Source: a virus. From it: a stretch of 64,000 nucleotides of DNA. Location: the IMG/VR virus record IMGVR_UViG_3300000228_000004, positions 46,524 to 110,523 of that record, one strand, 5' to 3'. Position numbers and translations under genes: made by a program. The notes below the pieces were generated by a model. It was not told where the DNA came from and made no database searches. It was given only the letters and a program-made list of their open reading frames with translations. Shown here piece after piece: positions 42,487 to 51,385 of the stretch. How positions within the stretch are numbered: the first letter of the stretch is position 1; the number at the start of each line of letters is the position of its first letter.

Positions 42487-42558
42487 TGGAGCCTGATATC
42501 CGATTTGAACGGATAATCTTTCGCTTTGCAGGCGAGTGCTTTGCCAACATAAACTATA
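42487..42558 (-). tRNA. tRNA-Cys (GCA), acceptor stem not paired
   Basis: Anticodon arm CTCGC-CTGCAAA-GCGAA-type with GCA, T-arm ATCCGTTCAAATCGGAT, U73 (a Cys identity base) and encoded CCA. The D-arm TGTTGGCAAAGCA is good, but the 5' strand TATAGTT cannot pair with ATCAGGC. Confidence 0.6.
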
Positions 42559-42574
42559 GGGGAATAAACTTTTT

Positions 42575-42648
42575 TGGTCCTCGGTGAAAGTATCGATCTT
42601 TCGTCTAACGCTTATCGGGCGATCGTTCTGCCTTTGAACTAACCGAGG
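42575..42648 (-). tRNA. tRNA-Ile (GAT)
   Basis: Acceptor CCTCGGT/ACCGAGG, A73 and CCA encoded; anticodon loop CCGATAA (GAT); T-stem GAAAG/CTTTC with loop ATCGATA. Confidence 0.82.
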
Positions 42649-42649
42649 A

Positions 42650-42741
42650 TGGAGGAAGATAAGGGATTCGAACCCTTGGAGCGTTTAACGACCCTCTGGT
42701 TTTCAAGACCAGCGCACTCGACCAGACTATGCGAATCTTCC
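42650..42741 (-). tRNA. tRNA-Ser (TGA)
   Basis: Acceptor GGAAGAT/ATCTTCC with T and CCA; anticodon stem CTGGT/ACCAG with loop CTTGAAA (TGA); long variable arm; T-arm AAGGGTTCGAATCCCTT. Confidence 0.9.
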
Positions 42742-42876
42742 GTTTAAAAAATATCTTTGTACCTGAGCAGGTACTTATAAAAAATGTTTTGAGTTATATT
42801 TTTTGAACCTAAGAAAGATTCAAGGAGAAATAAAGAACTCATAAGAGCTCTTTATTTAGAAGAGTTCTTATGAAGT
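42742..42876 (-). other. Spacer with hairpin between small ORF and tRNA cluster
   Basis: No ORF. Inverted repeat AAGAACTC/GAGTTCTT (42833-42840, 42862-42869) with a 21-nt loop; probable processing or attenuation hairpin ahead of the tRNA cluster. Confidence 0.4.
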
Positions 42877-42996
42877 CTAGATATTCCCAGATCTTTGATA
42901 ATCGTGATTATCAATCAACTTGGTGGATTTCGGGGCACTAATAGATTCATTAGTAATGAAATTCGTATTAAAAATATTTTTCGTGTAATATTTCAT
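42877..42996 (-). CDS. Small protein, 39 aa
   Basis: MKYYTKNIFNTNFITNES..., preceded by AAAAGGAG six bases from the ATG, and by a promoter at 43059. Not recognised. Confidence 0.5.
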   Translation of the reverse strand: MKYYTKNIFNTNFITNESISAPKSTKLIDNHDYQRSGNI

Positions 42997-43058
42997 ACAG
43001 TGCTCCTTTTATTTGAAGTTATTTAATGTTTAAGTTTAATAACCTTTTAACTTCTATT

Positions 43059-43095
43059 ATTATAGCTGACATTTACTTAAAGTTAGCTTAAATTT
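43059..43095 (-). promoter_or_regulatory. Promoter for the small ORF and the tRNA cluster
   Basis: Minus-strand TTTAAGCTAACTTTAAG, then TCAGC and TATAAT at 43064-43059. The -10 spacing is longer than in other copies. Confidence 0.5.
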
Positions 43096-43144
43096 TGAAG
43101 TTATTTCAATCTTTTGTTACCAACTACCTAGATTTTTGATGAAT

Positions 43145-43480
43145 TTATTCATACTCACCATAAATATCACCGACTTCTATGATGGCGTTATAATCATCGC
43201 TAGAATTTTCTTGCGAAAGTGAATATTGGAACTCACTCCCTATATTTGTTTCGAGAGATTTTTTTATAAAATTAAAATCTCCCTTATTTTCCATACCTAC
43301 AGTGATCACCCAAGCATTATTCCAATAAGCAGGAGATACATCAATAACTTCTACGCCTTTCACCCCTTTCAGGGATCGTTTGATCCGTTTCACCATTACA
43401 TTGATACTGGATTTCGCACCCATTTCGACGAAATGGGATGATTTTAATTTTTCTACTATTTCTTTCAACATCGTTTTCAC
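43145..43480 (-). CDS. Hypothetical protein with leader motif, 111 aa
   Basis: Starts MKTMLKEIVEKLKSS, the shared leader (Leu-Lys-Glu-Ile-Val). The rest is a beta-alpha-beta-like fold with INVMVKRIKRSLKGVKGV and a late acidic tail. Not recognised. Confidence 0.6.
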   Translation of the reverse strand: MKTMLKEIVEKLKSSHFVEMGAKSSINVMVKRIKRSLKGVKGVEVIDVSPAYWNNAWVITVGMENKGDFNFIKKSLETNIGSEFQYSLSQENSSDDYNAIIEVGDIYGEYE

Positions 43481-43567
43481 CTCAACTATTTTATAGTATT
43501 CTGAACAATATCAGATTGTTATTGGACACCAAATACTGACGGCGATAATTTCAAATTCGACTAACTT

Positions 43568-44095
43568 TCAATTTTCGCGTGTAGTCTGTTTACTATTTAA
43601 TATTTCCAAATAATAGTCTTTAATTCTCTGGTGCGTGACGAACTCATAATCATTGACATCCAAATTTACATTAAAGTACCGTTTATCATCCAAAACTTCT
43701 TTATGTAAATGCCCGTGTATGCAACCAGCCCTATCCCTTATTTCTTGTGGGTGTATTGGGCAGTGCGTGAGCCAAGTATTTTTGTAAGAAAAGAGCGGTA
43801 ACTGAATTTCAATGAAATCTTCTTTATACAGTTTCATTGAATCATGGTTCCCCATAACTAATTTGATCCTACATTTAACCTTTCTCAATCTTTCAATATA
43901 CGCTTCATAGTGACTACCATCAAAAAGGAAATCACCCAAAACAAAAAGAATATCTCTCTTCCCTAACGCTTCAATTTTTTTGAATACATATTCATCATGC
44001 TCTTCAGCATTCAAAAACACATCTCTATATTTATAAATTTCCATGTGACCTAAGTGGAGGTCGCTCGTAAAATAATTCACATTTTCCCCTTCCAT
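43568..44095 (-). CDS. Calcineurin-like metallophosphoesterase, 175 aa
   Basis: YFTSDLHLGHMEIYKYRD near 8, LFVLGDFLFDGS near 50, VMGNHDSM near 80, WLTHCPIHP near 108 and CIHGHLHKE near 125: a complete phage phosphoesterase motif set. Substrate unknown (RNA 2',3'-cyclic ends, cyclic nucleotides or proteins are all seen in the superfamily). Confidence 0.8.
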   Translation of the reverse strand: MEGENVNYFTSDLHLGHMEIYKYRDVFLNAEEHDEYVFKKIEALGKRDILFVLGDFLFDGSHYEAYIERLRKVKCRIKLVMGNHDSMKLYKEDFIEIQLPLFSYKNTWLTHCPIHPQEIRDRAGCIHGHLHKEVLDDKRYFNVNLDVNDYEFVTHQRIKDYYLEILNSKQTTREN

Positions 44096-44102
44096 GAAAT
44101 AC

Positions 44103-44221
44103 TCATGATAATATTAAAGTGACTTTTGTTCCTGGGAATTTAACACCCTTTCGTGAACCACCCTGCCATAAATGACGAGGGTTTACGAAACTGATGCCAA
44201 TTGTTCTATATTATCAATCAT
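44103..44221 (-). pseudogene. Small gene, probably frameshifted
   Basis: From ATG 44221 a frame runs 12 codons (MIDNIEQLASVS) then stops; a shifted frame continues SFVNPRHLWQGGSRKGVKF...TLILS to 44103 with coding-like composition. A promoter is just upstream. Function unknown. Confidence 0.4.
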
Positions 44222-44245
44222 CGTAATCCTTTTACTGTGAAGTAT

Positions 44246-44275
44246 ATTATACCGTAACTCAGCTTAATTGTCGCT
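44246..44275 (-). promoter_or_regulatory. Phage promoter upstream of 44221 ORF
   Basis: Minus-strand AATTAAGCTGAGTTACGG then TATAAT at 44251-44246. Lies in the gap after the Acb1-like gene. Confidence 0.6.
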
Positions 44276-44754
44276 TAATTACCAAAATCAGCCTTGATAT
44301 GCTCCACAGTTTCATTTTCAAAACATATAGTGAAATCAACCATTGGTAAATTAGAAATATCAATATCTCCAGCATTATAAGATAATGTAAAATGTGGTTT
44401 GTATTCACTGAAGTCACTCACGAACCCATATTTTTCAACAAGTTCTGAATTCCTGTGAAAAAGTTCTTGTGAATGTATTTCAACAACAAGTGCTTCACCA
44501 TCTTTTCCGAATTTTGAATAATTAGTCGGGATTGCTTCTATTGAATATTCCTTAGACTCTATTTCACCGAAAAAAGGTTTTTTAGAGTATATAAGGGTAC
44601 AGTGTTGATCATAATTGAATTCAATGCCGTTAAGGTACTTGTTTGTAAATTCTTCAAGTTTGTCTATTGAAGTTTGTTTCATTTTTAATGCGATATATAC
44701 GCCTCGCGTATATAGTAAATCAGAAGAAAGTTTTTCGATAATTTCTCTAATCAT
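44275..44754 (-). CDS. Acb1-like 2H phosphodiesterase (anti-CBASS) with N-terminal leader
   Basis: 159 residues. Two 2H motifs, H51-C-T53 in QHCTLIYS and H121-F-T123 in YKPHFTLSYN, followed by GD and a DFTICFENETVEHI strand, in the order and spacing of T4 gene 57B (Acb1). Acb1 hydrolyses the 3'-5' cyclic oligonucleotides made by CBASS, blocking effector activation. Unlike T4 Acb1 this protein starts with ~15 extra residues, MIREIIEKLSSDLL, the leader shared with many genes here. It overlaps the dCMP deaminase gene by 4 bp. Confidence 0.75.
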   Translation of the reverse strand: MIREIIEKLSSDLLYTRGVYIALKMKQTSIDKLEEFTNKYLNGIEFNYDQHCTLIYSKKPFFGEIESKEYSIEAIPTNYSKFGKDGEALVVEIHSQELFHRNSELVEKYGFVSDFSEYKPHFTLSYNAGDIDISNLPMVDFTICFENETVEHIKADFGN

Positions 44755-45311
44755 AGTTGCCCCTCATATATTTGTAATACTTCAACCCCATTATCAGCTA
44801 GGTAAACTAATGCGGAAGAGTCACCGTATTCTTTACAGAATACAACTCTCTTCACTCCACTCGTAATAATAGCATTACAACATTCTATGCAAGGGGAGTG
44901 GGTGATGTACATTTCACACCCATCTATTCGGATACCATTTTTGGCGGAAAAATATATAGCATTCCGTTCAGCGTGAAGAACATTAGACTTTGTTCTTGTT
45001 TTCTTTATTACATGTACTACCCCAGATGCGCCACATGCCGTACATCGGTTTTTTGAAATATCTTCGCTATAAAGAAGTTTATTCTGGACTGAACAACCGC
45101 AAACAGAACATACATTTTCGAACCAATCTTCTTCACAACAGTTTTCCATTCCAGGGGGAGTACCATTATACCCAGTAGCTAAGGGTCTCCCGTCTTTTGC
45201 GATAACCGCGCCGACTTTCAACCTTTCGCAATTAGACATCTTTGAAAAAACGAAAGCTGTTTCTAATAGGACTTTATCAAATTTCTTTATCATTTCGTGT
45301 TGATTACTCAT
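44751..45311 (-). CDS. dCMP deaminase
   Basis: 186 residues. Catalytic HAERNAIYFSAKNG near 115 and zinc site SPCIECCNAI near 143. Two extra Cys pairs (CSVCGCS near 69 and CTACGASG near 93) suggest a second zinc site. It converts dCMP to dUMP, feeding thymine (or hydroxymethyluracil) synthesis. Confidence 0.85.
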   Translation of the reverse strand: MSNQHEMIKKFDKVLLETAFVFSKMSNCERLKVGAVIAKDGRPLATGYNGTPPGMENCCEEDWFENVCSVCGCSVQNKLLYSEDISKNRCTACGASGVVHVIKKTRTKSNVLHAERNAIYFSAKNGIRIDGCEMYITHSPCIECCNAIITSGVKRVVFCKEYGDSSALVYLADNGVEVLQIYEGQL

Positions 45312-45322
45312 TTTATCTCAAT

Positions 45323-45454
45323 TCATTTTAATTTTAATAGAATTTCCAATTCTTCCTGTAGTGAGCCTTTTTCGCTGGGATCATCAGAGAGCTTTATCGA
45401 AAGCTTCAAAAATTCTATTTCTGTGTTTAATTCTGTTATATCTTCTTCAGTCAT
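45323..45454 (-). CDS. Small acidic helical protein, 43 aa
   Basis: MTEEDITELNTEIEFLKLS... fully helical and acidic, between nrdA and the dCMP deaminase gene. GGGGAATCA precedes the ATG. Not recognised. Confidence 0.55.
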   Translation of the reverse strand: MTEEDITELNTEIEFLKLSIKLSDDPSEKGSLQEELEILLKLK

Positions 45455-45456
45455 TG

Positions 45457-45490
45457 ATTCCCCTTAACTTTGTAAATATTTAAGGGGAAT
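45457..45490 (-). terminator. Hairpin after nrdA
   Basis: 11-nt perfect inverted repeat ATTCCCCTTAA/TTAAGGGGAAT with a 12-nt loop, right after the nrdA stop and overlapping the ribosome site of the next ORF. No T tract, so it may act as an mRNA stability or coupling element. Confidence 0.5.
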
Positions 45491-45494
45491 TGAT

Positions 45495-47240
45495 TTATCC
45501 TTCACATGCGACGCAAGTAGAACGGTCTATTTTAACTTTCGTTTTTCCATTCAGGGTTCTTATATAATATAAAGACTCTATATCAGGGTCTCTGAATGCC
45601 GCATCGTGAACTTCTGAAATTTCCTCTTCTAACGCATCGTGCGGGAAGTAAAGGTTCGTTGATTGACCTTGACCCCCACCAGATTTATTCATATTTCTTT
45701 GTCTGTCTCCGGACATCTTCAATATAGAATAAGGACTAATCTCAAACGCGGTTCTAAAAATGTCTTTTTCATGCTGTGTTAGCCAACTTTCACCTTGAAC
45801 TGAACCCTTGTCTTCCGCTATGCGCTCAATTACTTCAGGTGAATTCATACCTCTCTTTTTCATCAACTCTAGGAAAGGGGGATTAATCCTGAAAACTGTT
45901 CCGCCTGCAGTGTCTTGTTCATAAACATTAGCGAATACTGGTTCTATTCCTTGTGAAATCCCGCCCATAATTATAGAAGTTGACATCGTCGGAGGAAATG
46001 CTAATCTATGGCTGAATCTTTCGCCATAACCAACCATCCACTCTGGTTCACCGACTTCTCTTGCTAGCCACTGCGAAACTTCTAATGTTCTGTCATCTAA
46101 TTGTTTGACCAAAAGTTGATTAAACATAATTGAAGACAAATCACCAAATACCCAACCCTCTTGTTGATAATATGTGGCTTCACCGAGAATACCTAACCCA
46201 ATTGCTCTTGATTTTTCAGTGAAATTAACTACCCTTTCAAACCCCTTCTCCCCTTTAGCCTTTATTAACATATCGGAAATAATAGCATCTAAAAACACCG
46301 TTGCTATTTCTACTGCTTTAGTATCTTTCCACTCATTATATTTTGATACATTCATTGAAGCCAAAACACAAGTAAACGAATGATCTTCATCACTCATCAA
46401 TTGAATCTCACAGCATAGGTTACTACCCTTAATCAAGAACCCTTTATCTTTATACATTCTTGGTCGGCTTCTATTTGCTTTATCTATGAAAAAGAAATAT
46501 CCTTTACCTTTGATGAGCTTTATTCTCAACATTTTCTTCCAAATTCTATCAGCGCTTTCTGGGTCAGTGTTGAACAAGTCTTCAAATTCATCAGTTATAT
46601 TCCAACCAATATTCCAACCAGCATCATCTGAAAGTATTTGGTCAGCGACTTCATCAAAATCTGGGTGAAGTGGGTCTATGTACAAACCAGCTGCACCCCT
46701 CCGACTTGATCCCTGAGACACATCTTTCATATCTTGAACAATACCTGCCGCAGGTTGCATGACCCCGTTAGCAGTCCCACCAGTAGATATTGGTGAACCG
46801 CGATGCCTAGCATCACCTATAACAGTAGAAGTACCGTACCCCCTCTGGGTAAGTTGTGACATTTCTAATCTTGCTTCATACCAACTCCTAATAGAGTCAC
46901 CTAGATGCGTACCACTACAGGATACTGGGTGACCCCTATCATTACCAAAGTTGATTAATGTCGGTGAAGCTGGTGACACCCAACCTTTCCAAATAACTTG
47001 GAAAAACGCGTCTTCCCAATTTTCAAAACCCCAATCATCTGGGATTGGTACTGTCGTTAATTCTGCTGCTCTTTTAGCTTGTCTCCTGTACATACCAAGA
47101 GGAGTTTCGTCTGGTGCTAAGTATCTTTGTTCTGTTGCCAATTGAAACCCAGCGGTGGTGTACCATTCTGGAGCCTCTCCTTGTTCTTGTAAAGTTTTTC
47201 TCAGGTTTGAAAGTTTTTCATATTTTGTTTCTATTGACAT
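45495..47240 (-). CDS. nrdA: Ribonucleotide reductase, class I large subunit
   Basis: 581 residues. The three active-site Cys are in PVSCSGTHLG near 107, NLCCEIQL near 278 and CVLASMNVS near 295, with a redox pair at the C-terminus (CVACEG). The N-terminal ATP-cone is absent, so dATP overall-activity control is lost, which suits a phage. Reduces ribonucleotides with NrdB. Confidence 0.92.
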   Translation of the reverse strand: MSIETKYEKLSNLRKTLQEQGEAPEWYTTAGFQLATEQRYLAPDETPLGMYRRQAKRAAELTTVPIPDDWGFENWEDAFFQVIWKGWVSPASPTLINFGNDRGHPVSCSGTHLGDSIRSWYEARLEMSQLTQRGYGTSTVIGDARHRGSPISTGGTANGVMQPAAGIVQDMKDVSQGSSRRGAAGLYIDPLHPDFDEVADQILSDDAGWNIGWNITDEFEDLFNTDPESADRIWKKMLRIKLIKGKGYFFFIDKANRSRPRMYKDKGFLIKGSNLCCEIQLMSDEDHSFTCVLASMNVSKYNEWKDTKAVEIATVFLDAIISDMLIKAKGEKGFERVVNFTEKSRAIGLGILGEATYYQQEGWVFGDLSSIMFNQLLVKQLDDRTLEVSQWLAREVGEPEWMVGYGERFSHRLAFPPTMSTSIIMGGISQGIEPVFANVYEQDTAGGTVFRINPPFLELMKKRGMNSPEVIERIAEDKGSVQGESWLTQHEKDIFRTAFEISPYSILKMSGDRQRNMNKSGGGQGQSTNLYFPHDALEEEISEVHDAAFRDPDIESLYYIRTLNGKTKVKIDRSTCVACEG

Positions 47241-47255
47241 ATATTATCCTTATTT

Positions 47256-48308
47256 TTAGTTATACGAAAGTTCTGTTTTAGGCTTTGATAAAAATGGTAA
47301 CCTAGAAAGATTATTTGTTTTCCAAGATCGTCTATAGCTTGATGTACCAGAAACAAAGAAATCATGCATCTTTATTGAGTTTGCCCCTTTATAAAACCAT
47401 TTTGAAATAGGGTTGTCAACTACATCATATATCGTTTTAAACCCACATTCAGTGAGCGTCGAGTCTGCTCTAGAGCGTATGAAAGATTTCAAATGAGAAG
47501 GCGTTATATCATTGATAGAAGCTTCACCTCTGAAGACATAATCTATTACGGCATCTTCGTGAGAAATAATCTCGCGCACAAGGGTATTAACATTTTCTTC
47601 ATGCTCTTTGAACGGAAAACTTTCCCCGAACTCTTCTATATAGGTGTTATGTAAATAAGAAGCAAATATTCCGTGAAGAGTCTCATCTTGAACAACAAAA
47701 TCAACACCAGTAACTGTATTGGTGATAAGGTTATGTCCGTTTGCTTGAAATGATTTCAACATTGCAAAGTTACTAAATAATAAAACTTGTTCTATCATAG
47801 AAACGGTCACGAGTGAAAGTGCCTTATTTTTATCTAAATTCTTCGTGATTTCATTCAAGAAAGTCAATTTACTTTTTAACACAGATATGGTTTGTTGATT
47901 TCTAGCAGTCATTTCTGGTTCAATATTCATTTCATCAGACATTTTTTGATAAAAGAACGCGTGAACTGATTTCTCCATAGAAGAAATCGCGGAACAAGCA
48001 CCCTCTATTTCAGAGTGGGGGAACCAACTCGCTATTGTTTCCCAAACCATACCAACCTTTTGTTCTATTTCAACAAAAAGATCTAGTGTCACGCTGGTCA
48101 AATTAAACTGCGCTTTAGACATGTTATGCCTATAATCGTGGATGTCTTTTTCAATTGGAATTTCTTGTTCAGTCCAAAATACATCTTGTTGTTTTTTTCT
48201 TATTTCGTTCGCTAATGGGTAAAGGTAGTCACCGAATAAACTCGGTGTTTCGATTTGAAGTTTTTTATCTCTTCCTACAGTATAGTCACTGTTTTTGTCT
48301 ATAATCAT
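47256..48308 (-). CDS. nrdB: Ribonucleotide reductase, class I small subunit
   Basis: 350 residues. Ferritin-like helices with metal/radical segment SSMEKSVHAFFYQKMSDEM near 95-113 and further ligands in DETLHGIFASYLHNT near 185. The C-terminal tail that contacts NrdA follows a LSRLPFLSK stretch. Upstream of nrdA by 15 bp. Confidence 0.88.
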   Translation of the reverse strand: MIIDKNSDYTVGRDKKLQIETPSLFGDYLYPLANEIRKKQQDVFWTEQEIPIEKDIHDYRHNMSKAQFNLTSVTLDLFVEIEQKVGMVWETIASWFPHSEIEGACSAISSMEKSVHAFFYQKMSDEMNIEPEMTARNQQTISVLKSKLTFLNEITKNLDKNKALSLVTVSMIEQVLLFSNFAMLKSFQANGHNLITNTVTGVDFVVQDETLHGIFASYLHNTYIEEFGESFPFKEHEENVNTLVREIISHEDAVIDYVFRGEASINDITPSHLKSFIRSRADSTLTECGFKTIYDVVDNPISKWFYKGANSIKMHDFFVSGTSSYRRSWKTNNLSRLPFLSKPKTELSYN

Positions 48309-48371
48309 TTATAATTCTCCTAAGTTGATTGTGTGATATTTAAGTGATAACCACATACACAAACTACCCCA

Positions 48372-48410
48372 ATTATAAACCTTTTTTCTTAAAATGCGCT
48401 TAACTTTTGG
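48372..48410 (-). promoter_or_regulatory. Promoter for nrdB-nrdA
   Basis: Minus-strand GTTAAGCGCATTTTAAG, then AAGGTT and TATAAT at 48377-48372. Confidence 0.5.
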
Positions 48411-48455
48411 TCGTGGTCGTGGTTGAAGCCCGAATTTCATGCGGATTTTTAAATA

Positions 48456-49193
48456 TTAAATTTTAAGTTGTTTTATGATATCGTAAACTTGGTTCGCGTA
48501 AGTTTTATCTGGGATCCCGTTAGCATTCCTAATCACCCCATAGTATCTCAACAAAGCAGACTCTTCTTTCGTCTCGGTGAATTTCAACTTCTTCTTTTCG
48601 TGCGTATATACACCCAGAATAAAAGCAGATGCTTTGATGTTTGTCTCTAAGTTAGATAATGAGTTTTTGGACTTGATGCCTATATCACAAAGCTCGTATT
48701 TCCAAATCTCATAAATAACGCCACCCATACCTTGGGCATTAACTTTCGCGGTCTTGACTTTTGTCCAATTTTTCTTTATCGGTATTTTCACGAAAACAGT
48801 TGAATGTTTAGCATTTTTATCCATACTAGACTCTTTCGCCAAAAGCGCAGTAAGAGTAACTGGGTCAATTTGATATTCTTTAGCATATCTCAAAATAGCC
48901 GATACGATAATTCCTTTATCTTTTGATGTATTCGGGTAAACCCCAACAAGTCTCTGTACCGCAATTAAATCTTCTAGTTCAGTCTGGGTCAGGGAAGAAC
49001 CTTTATCCGTTACTTTTTCTGGTACTTTAGTTGGTTCTTCAACTCTAGTTATTTCGTTTCCACCGCGAGCCTTATTTTCAATACTGTGTTCGCTTTGAAT
49101 TTTAGAAGTCACTATAATCGTACTGAAAACACCTATAGAAGCGGATAAAACAATTAACGATGTTATCACCAATGTATATCTGTATTTTACCAC
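48456..49193 (-). CDS. Membrane-anchored lytic transglycosylase (SLT-like)
   Basis: 245 residues. N-terminal transmembrane/signal anchor (YTLVITSLIVLSASIGVFSTI, 5-27), a ~50-residue linker, then an SLT core: DPVTLTALLAKESSMDKNA near 108-125 with the catalytic Glu, AQGMGGVIYEIW near 153, and a late LLRYYGV. It would cleave murein glycan strands from the periplasmic side. Either lysis-related or used in entry. Confidence 0.7.
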   Translation of the reverse strand: MVKYRYTLVITSLIVLSASIGVFSTIIVTSKIQSEHSIENKARGGNEITRVEEPTKVPEKVTDKGSSLTQTELEDLIAVQRLVGVYPNTSKDKGIIVSAILRYAKEYQIDPVTLTALLAKESSMDKNAKHSTVFVKIPIKKNWTKVKTAKVNAQGMGGVIYEIWKYELCDIGIKSKNSLSNLETNIKASAFILGVYTHEKKKLKFTETKEESALLRYYGVIRNANGIPDKTYANQVYDIIKQLKI

Positions 49194-49351
49194 TGAGTCC
49201 CTTTCTCTACGCTTTCAATGATTTGATAAGTTATCGTTCCATGCTTTCACATAAATCAAAATGTGCACCCAAAGATTTCAATGATAAATCACCCTTGTGT
49301 GTAAAATCGCCGTCACTTCTCAGGTTAATTATACCAACACCCAGATCCTAC

Positions 49352-49486
49352 CTATTGAAATCCTCTTACCGACACGACACAGTTTTTCAAGTATACTTCC
49401 TCTAGAAAACCCAAATAAATGTCCGCTTTTGGGATAACCTCGTATGGGGTACTCGGCATAAATATTTCTCTCGATTTCGTAGCCAT
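49352..49486 (-). CDS. Small protein, 44 aa
   Basis: MATKSREIFMPSTPYEVIPKADIYL..., with AAAGGG before the ATG and a consensus promoter upstream. The 160 bp between it and the transglycosylase hold no further clear gene. Confidence 0.55.
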   Translation of the reverse strand: MATKSREIFMPSTPYEVIPKADIYLGFLEEVYLKNCVVSVRGFQ

Positions 49487-49516
49487 TTTTAACCCTTTCT
49501 TTATGTTACATAATAT

Positions 49517-49550
49517 ATTATACCGTAAGTTAGCTTAAAGAGAGGTTAAA
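49517..49550 (-). promoter_or_regulatory. Phage promoter upstream of 49486 gene
   Basis: Minus-strand TTTAAGCTAACTTACGG then TATAAT at 49522-49517. Confidence 0.7.
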
Positions 49551-49573
49551 ACGCGACGCGGTTAGATGAAAAT

Positions 49574-50267
49574 TCACGAAACTTCTTTGGGGACATCACC
49601 ACCCCTTCTTAAAAGAAGTTCTACCATTTCAGTATTTCTTTTTTCATACGCTATGATTAACGGGAAGCCACCGTTGTTTTGAATATCAGCTTCGGCATCC
49701 AATAGCACTTCAACCACCGTCAAATATCCCATCTTCACGGCAACATTCAGAGGATATAAGTTTGATATATTTTGGGTTTGCGCCCCAGCGCAATAGAATT
49801 TTAACGGATTCAGTACAACCGAAATATGAAGATTTTTTCAGACACTCATCTTTTTTGAAATCAAGTAAAAGAGAATGCCTTAAAATAAAAGCCATCATTG
49901 AACAATTCCCTGATTCGAATATCTTTTCTATTACAAGACCCCCTCTTGCATTGATATCAGCACCAGATATTAAAAGAAATTCAAATATTTCAGGTTTGCC
50001 GAGCAAGACCGCCCGTAACAAAGGTTCATTTTCACTAGAGGACACACTTGTACCAAAGTTTAAAACCAACTTCACTAAATCAAGGTCACGAGTGTCGACC
50101 GCCTTTACGAGAAATAATCCGTCTCTGTAATTAACATCCATATTTTTACTATCAATTATTCCTTTAGCTTTCCAGAAATCTTTTTCTTCGATGAATTTCA
50201 ATAATTTTTCTTCATTATTGAAAAATAGCAATTTCTTAATATTCTTGAAAGTAATTTTCATTTTCAC
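49574..50267 (-). pseudogene. Ankyrin-repeat protein, frameshifted
   Basis: The first frame (50267 to 49710) has four ankyrin-like repeats: DLDLVKLVLNFGTSVS, PEIFEFLLISGADINARG, CTESVKILLRWGANPK. Near 49790 the frame shifts by one base and continues LYPLNVAVKMGYLTVVEVLL and NTEMVELLLRRGGD to 49574. Ankyrin repeats mediate protein binding and are uncommon in phages; a host-interaction role is inferred. Confidence 0.65.
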
Positions 50268-50298
50268 TCCTAATGTTTTTGTTTGCAGTAAAGCAGCT

Positions 50299-51324
50299 TC
50301 AACTATTATACAATTTAAGAAATTGAAGCTCTAAGGTATCCATCAATGATCTATTTGAAGTTTCCGGTAATCCTGAAGTTTCGAGAAGCCCTTTCACTTC
50401 ATCTAATTTCGAGTTCACGAAATCCATCACTAAATCTAAACCTAACTTTCCACCTTTAACTGTTTTCACGAAATCTTTTTCTCTCAACGGGAATGTAACA
50501 AAGTTTGTTTTGAGTAGTTCTTCAACTTCAAATAATACCCTAACAGAATGAGAAAGTGATTTCCAATCAACTCCTTCTGAACTTGCTTTAGTCCTGTTAC
50601 CGAAACCTTGCATTGATTCAGCCATTCTATCAAAGAAATAATTAAAAGTTACATCTTTAGAGAATTTCTTACCTAGAACTTCAATATATTCTATCATATT
50701 TTCACCATCACCAGTTTTCGGTCCAGGTGATTTTACGACTTTAAGATATTTGAAACCTTGTTCTTCGAAGAATTCTTTAAATTCATCAAGATAATTTTCA
50801 AGTTTGTACTTAACCGTGGTATTAAATTGTTTACCAAGATATTCATAAAATTCTTGTACTTCTTTATATCTTGTCCCCTTGACTCCATATTTTTGTGATT
50901 GCCCAACCGCGTACCCAGTAAATGAATGCAACCCTCTATTCAAGAAATGTAAGTAATTAACTTTCATCTCTGAAGTAAAATCCCTGTTTTCATACACAAC
51001 TGATTCAGACCACATACTAAATAATAAATCTAATGCTCCAGTTTCACCCTTTCTCAGTAATTCAAAGAATTTGTTAACTGAAAATAACTGTAAATCCGTG
51101 TCAGTTGTGGAGTTTTTTATATTGGTATTATTTGTGTTCGAAGTCCAATGGTCTAAGTCTTTTTTTAATAAAACTAAATCGGAGTTTTGAACGAATACAC
51201 CTTTATAGTCAGTATCAGAATTTTCATTTTCTGTTCCATACAACTTAGAGCCATACTTGGTTACAAACAAAACAGTTGCTTGATTTTCTTTTTCAAATTG
51301 TTTTAATTTCTCTGTCATTTTCAA
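50299..51324 (-). CDS. Nucleotidyltransferase-fold protein (COG3541-like)
   Basis: 341 residues. KYGSKLYGTENENSDTDYKG near 22-42 is the GS...DxD catalytic signature of the polymerase-beta NTase superfamily as in phage/bacterial predicted nucleotidyltransferases. The remainder is helical. Substrate unknown; a distant counterpart is at 62008. Confidence 0.7.
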   Translation of the reverse strand: MKMTEKLKQFEKENQATVLFVTKYGSKLYGTENENSDTDYKGVFVQNSDLVLLKKDLDHWTSNTNNTNIKNSTTDTDLQLFSVNKFFELLRKGETGALDLLFSMWSESVVYENRDFTSEMKVNYLHFLNRGLHSFTGYAVGQSQKYGVKGTRYKEVQEFYEYLGKQFNTTVKYKLENYLDEFKEFFEEQGFKYLKVVKSPGPKTGDGENMIEYIEVLGKKFSKDVTFNYFFDRMAESMQGFGNRTKASSEGVDWKSLSHSVRVLFEVEELLKTNFVTFPLREKDFVKTVKGGKLGLDLVMDFVNSKLDEVKGLLETSGLPETSNRSLMDTLELQFLKLYNS

Positions 51325-51385
51325 TCCTTCGTTTATTTTGAATCATAAGACAATAATATTATGGGTATCTTTATAGTATAATTAA

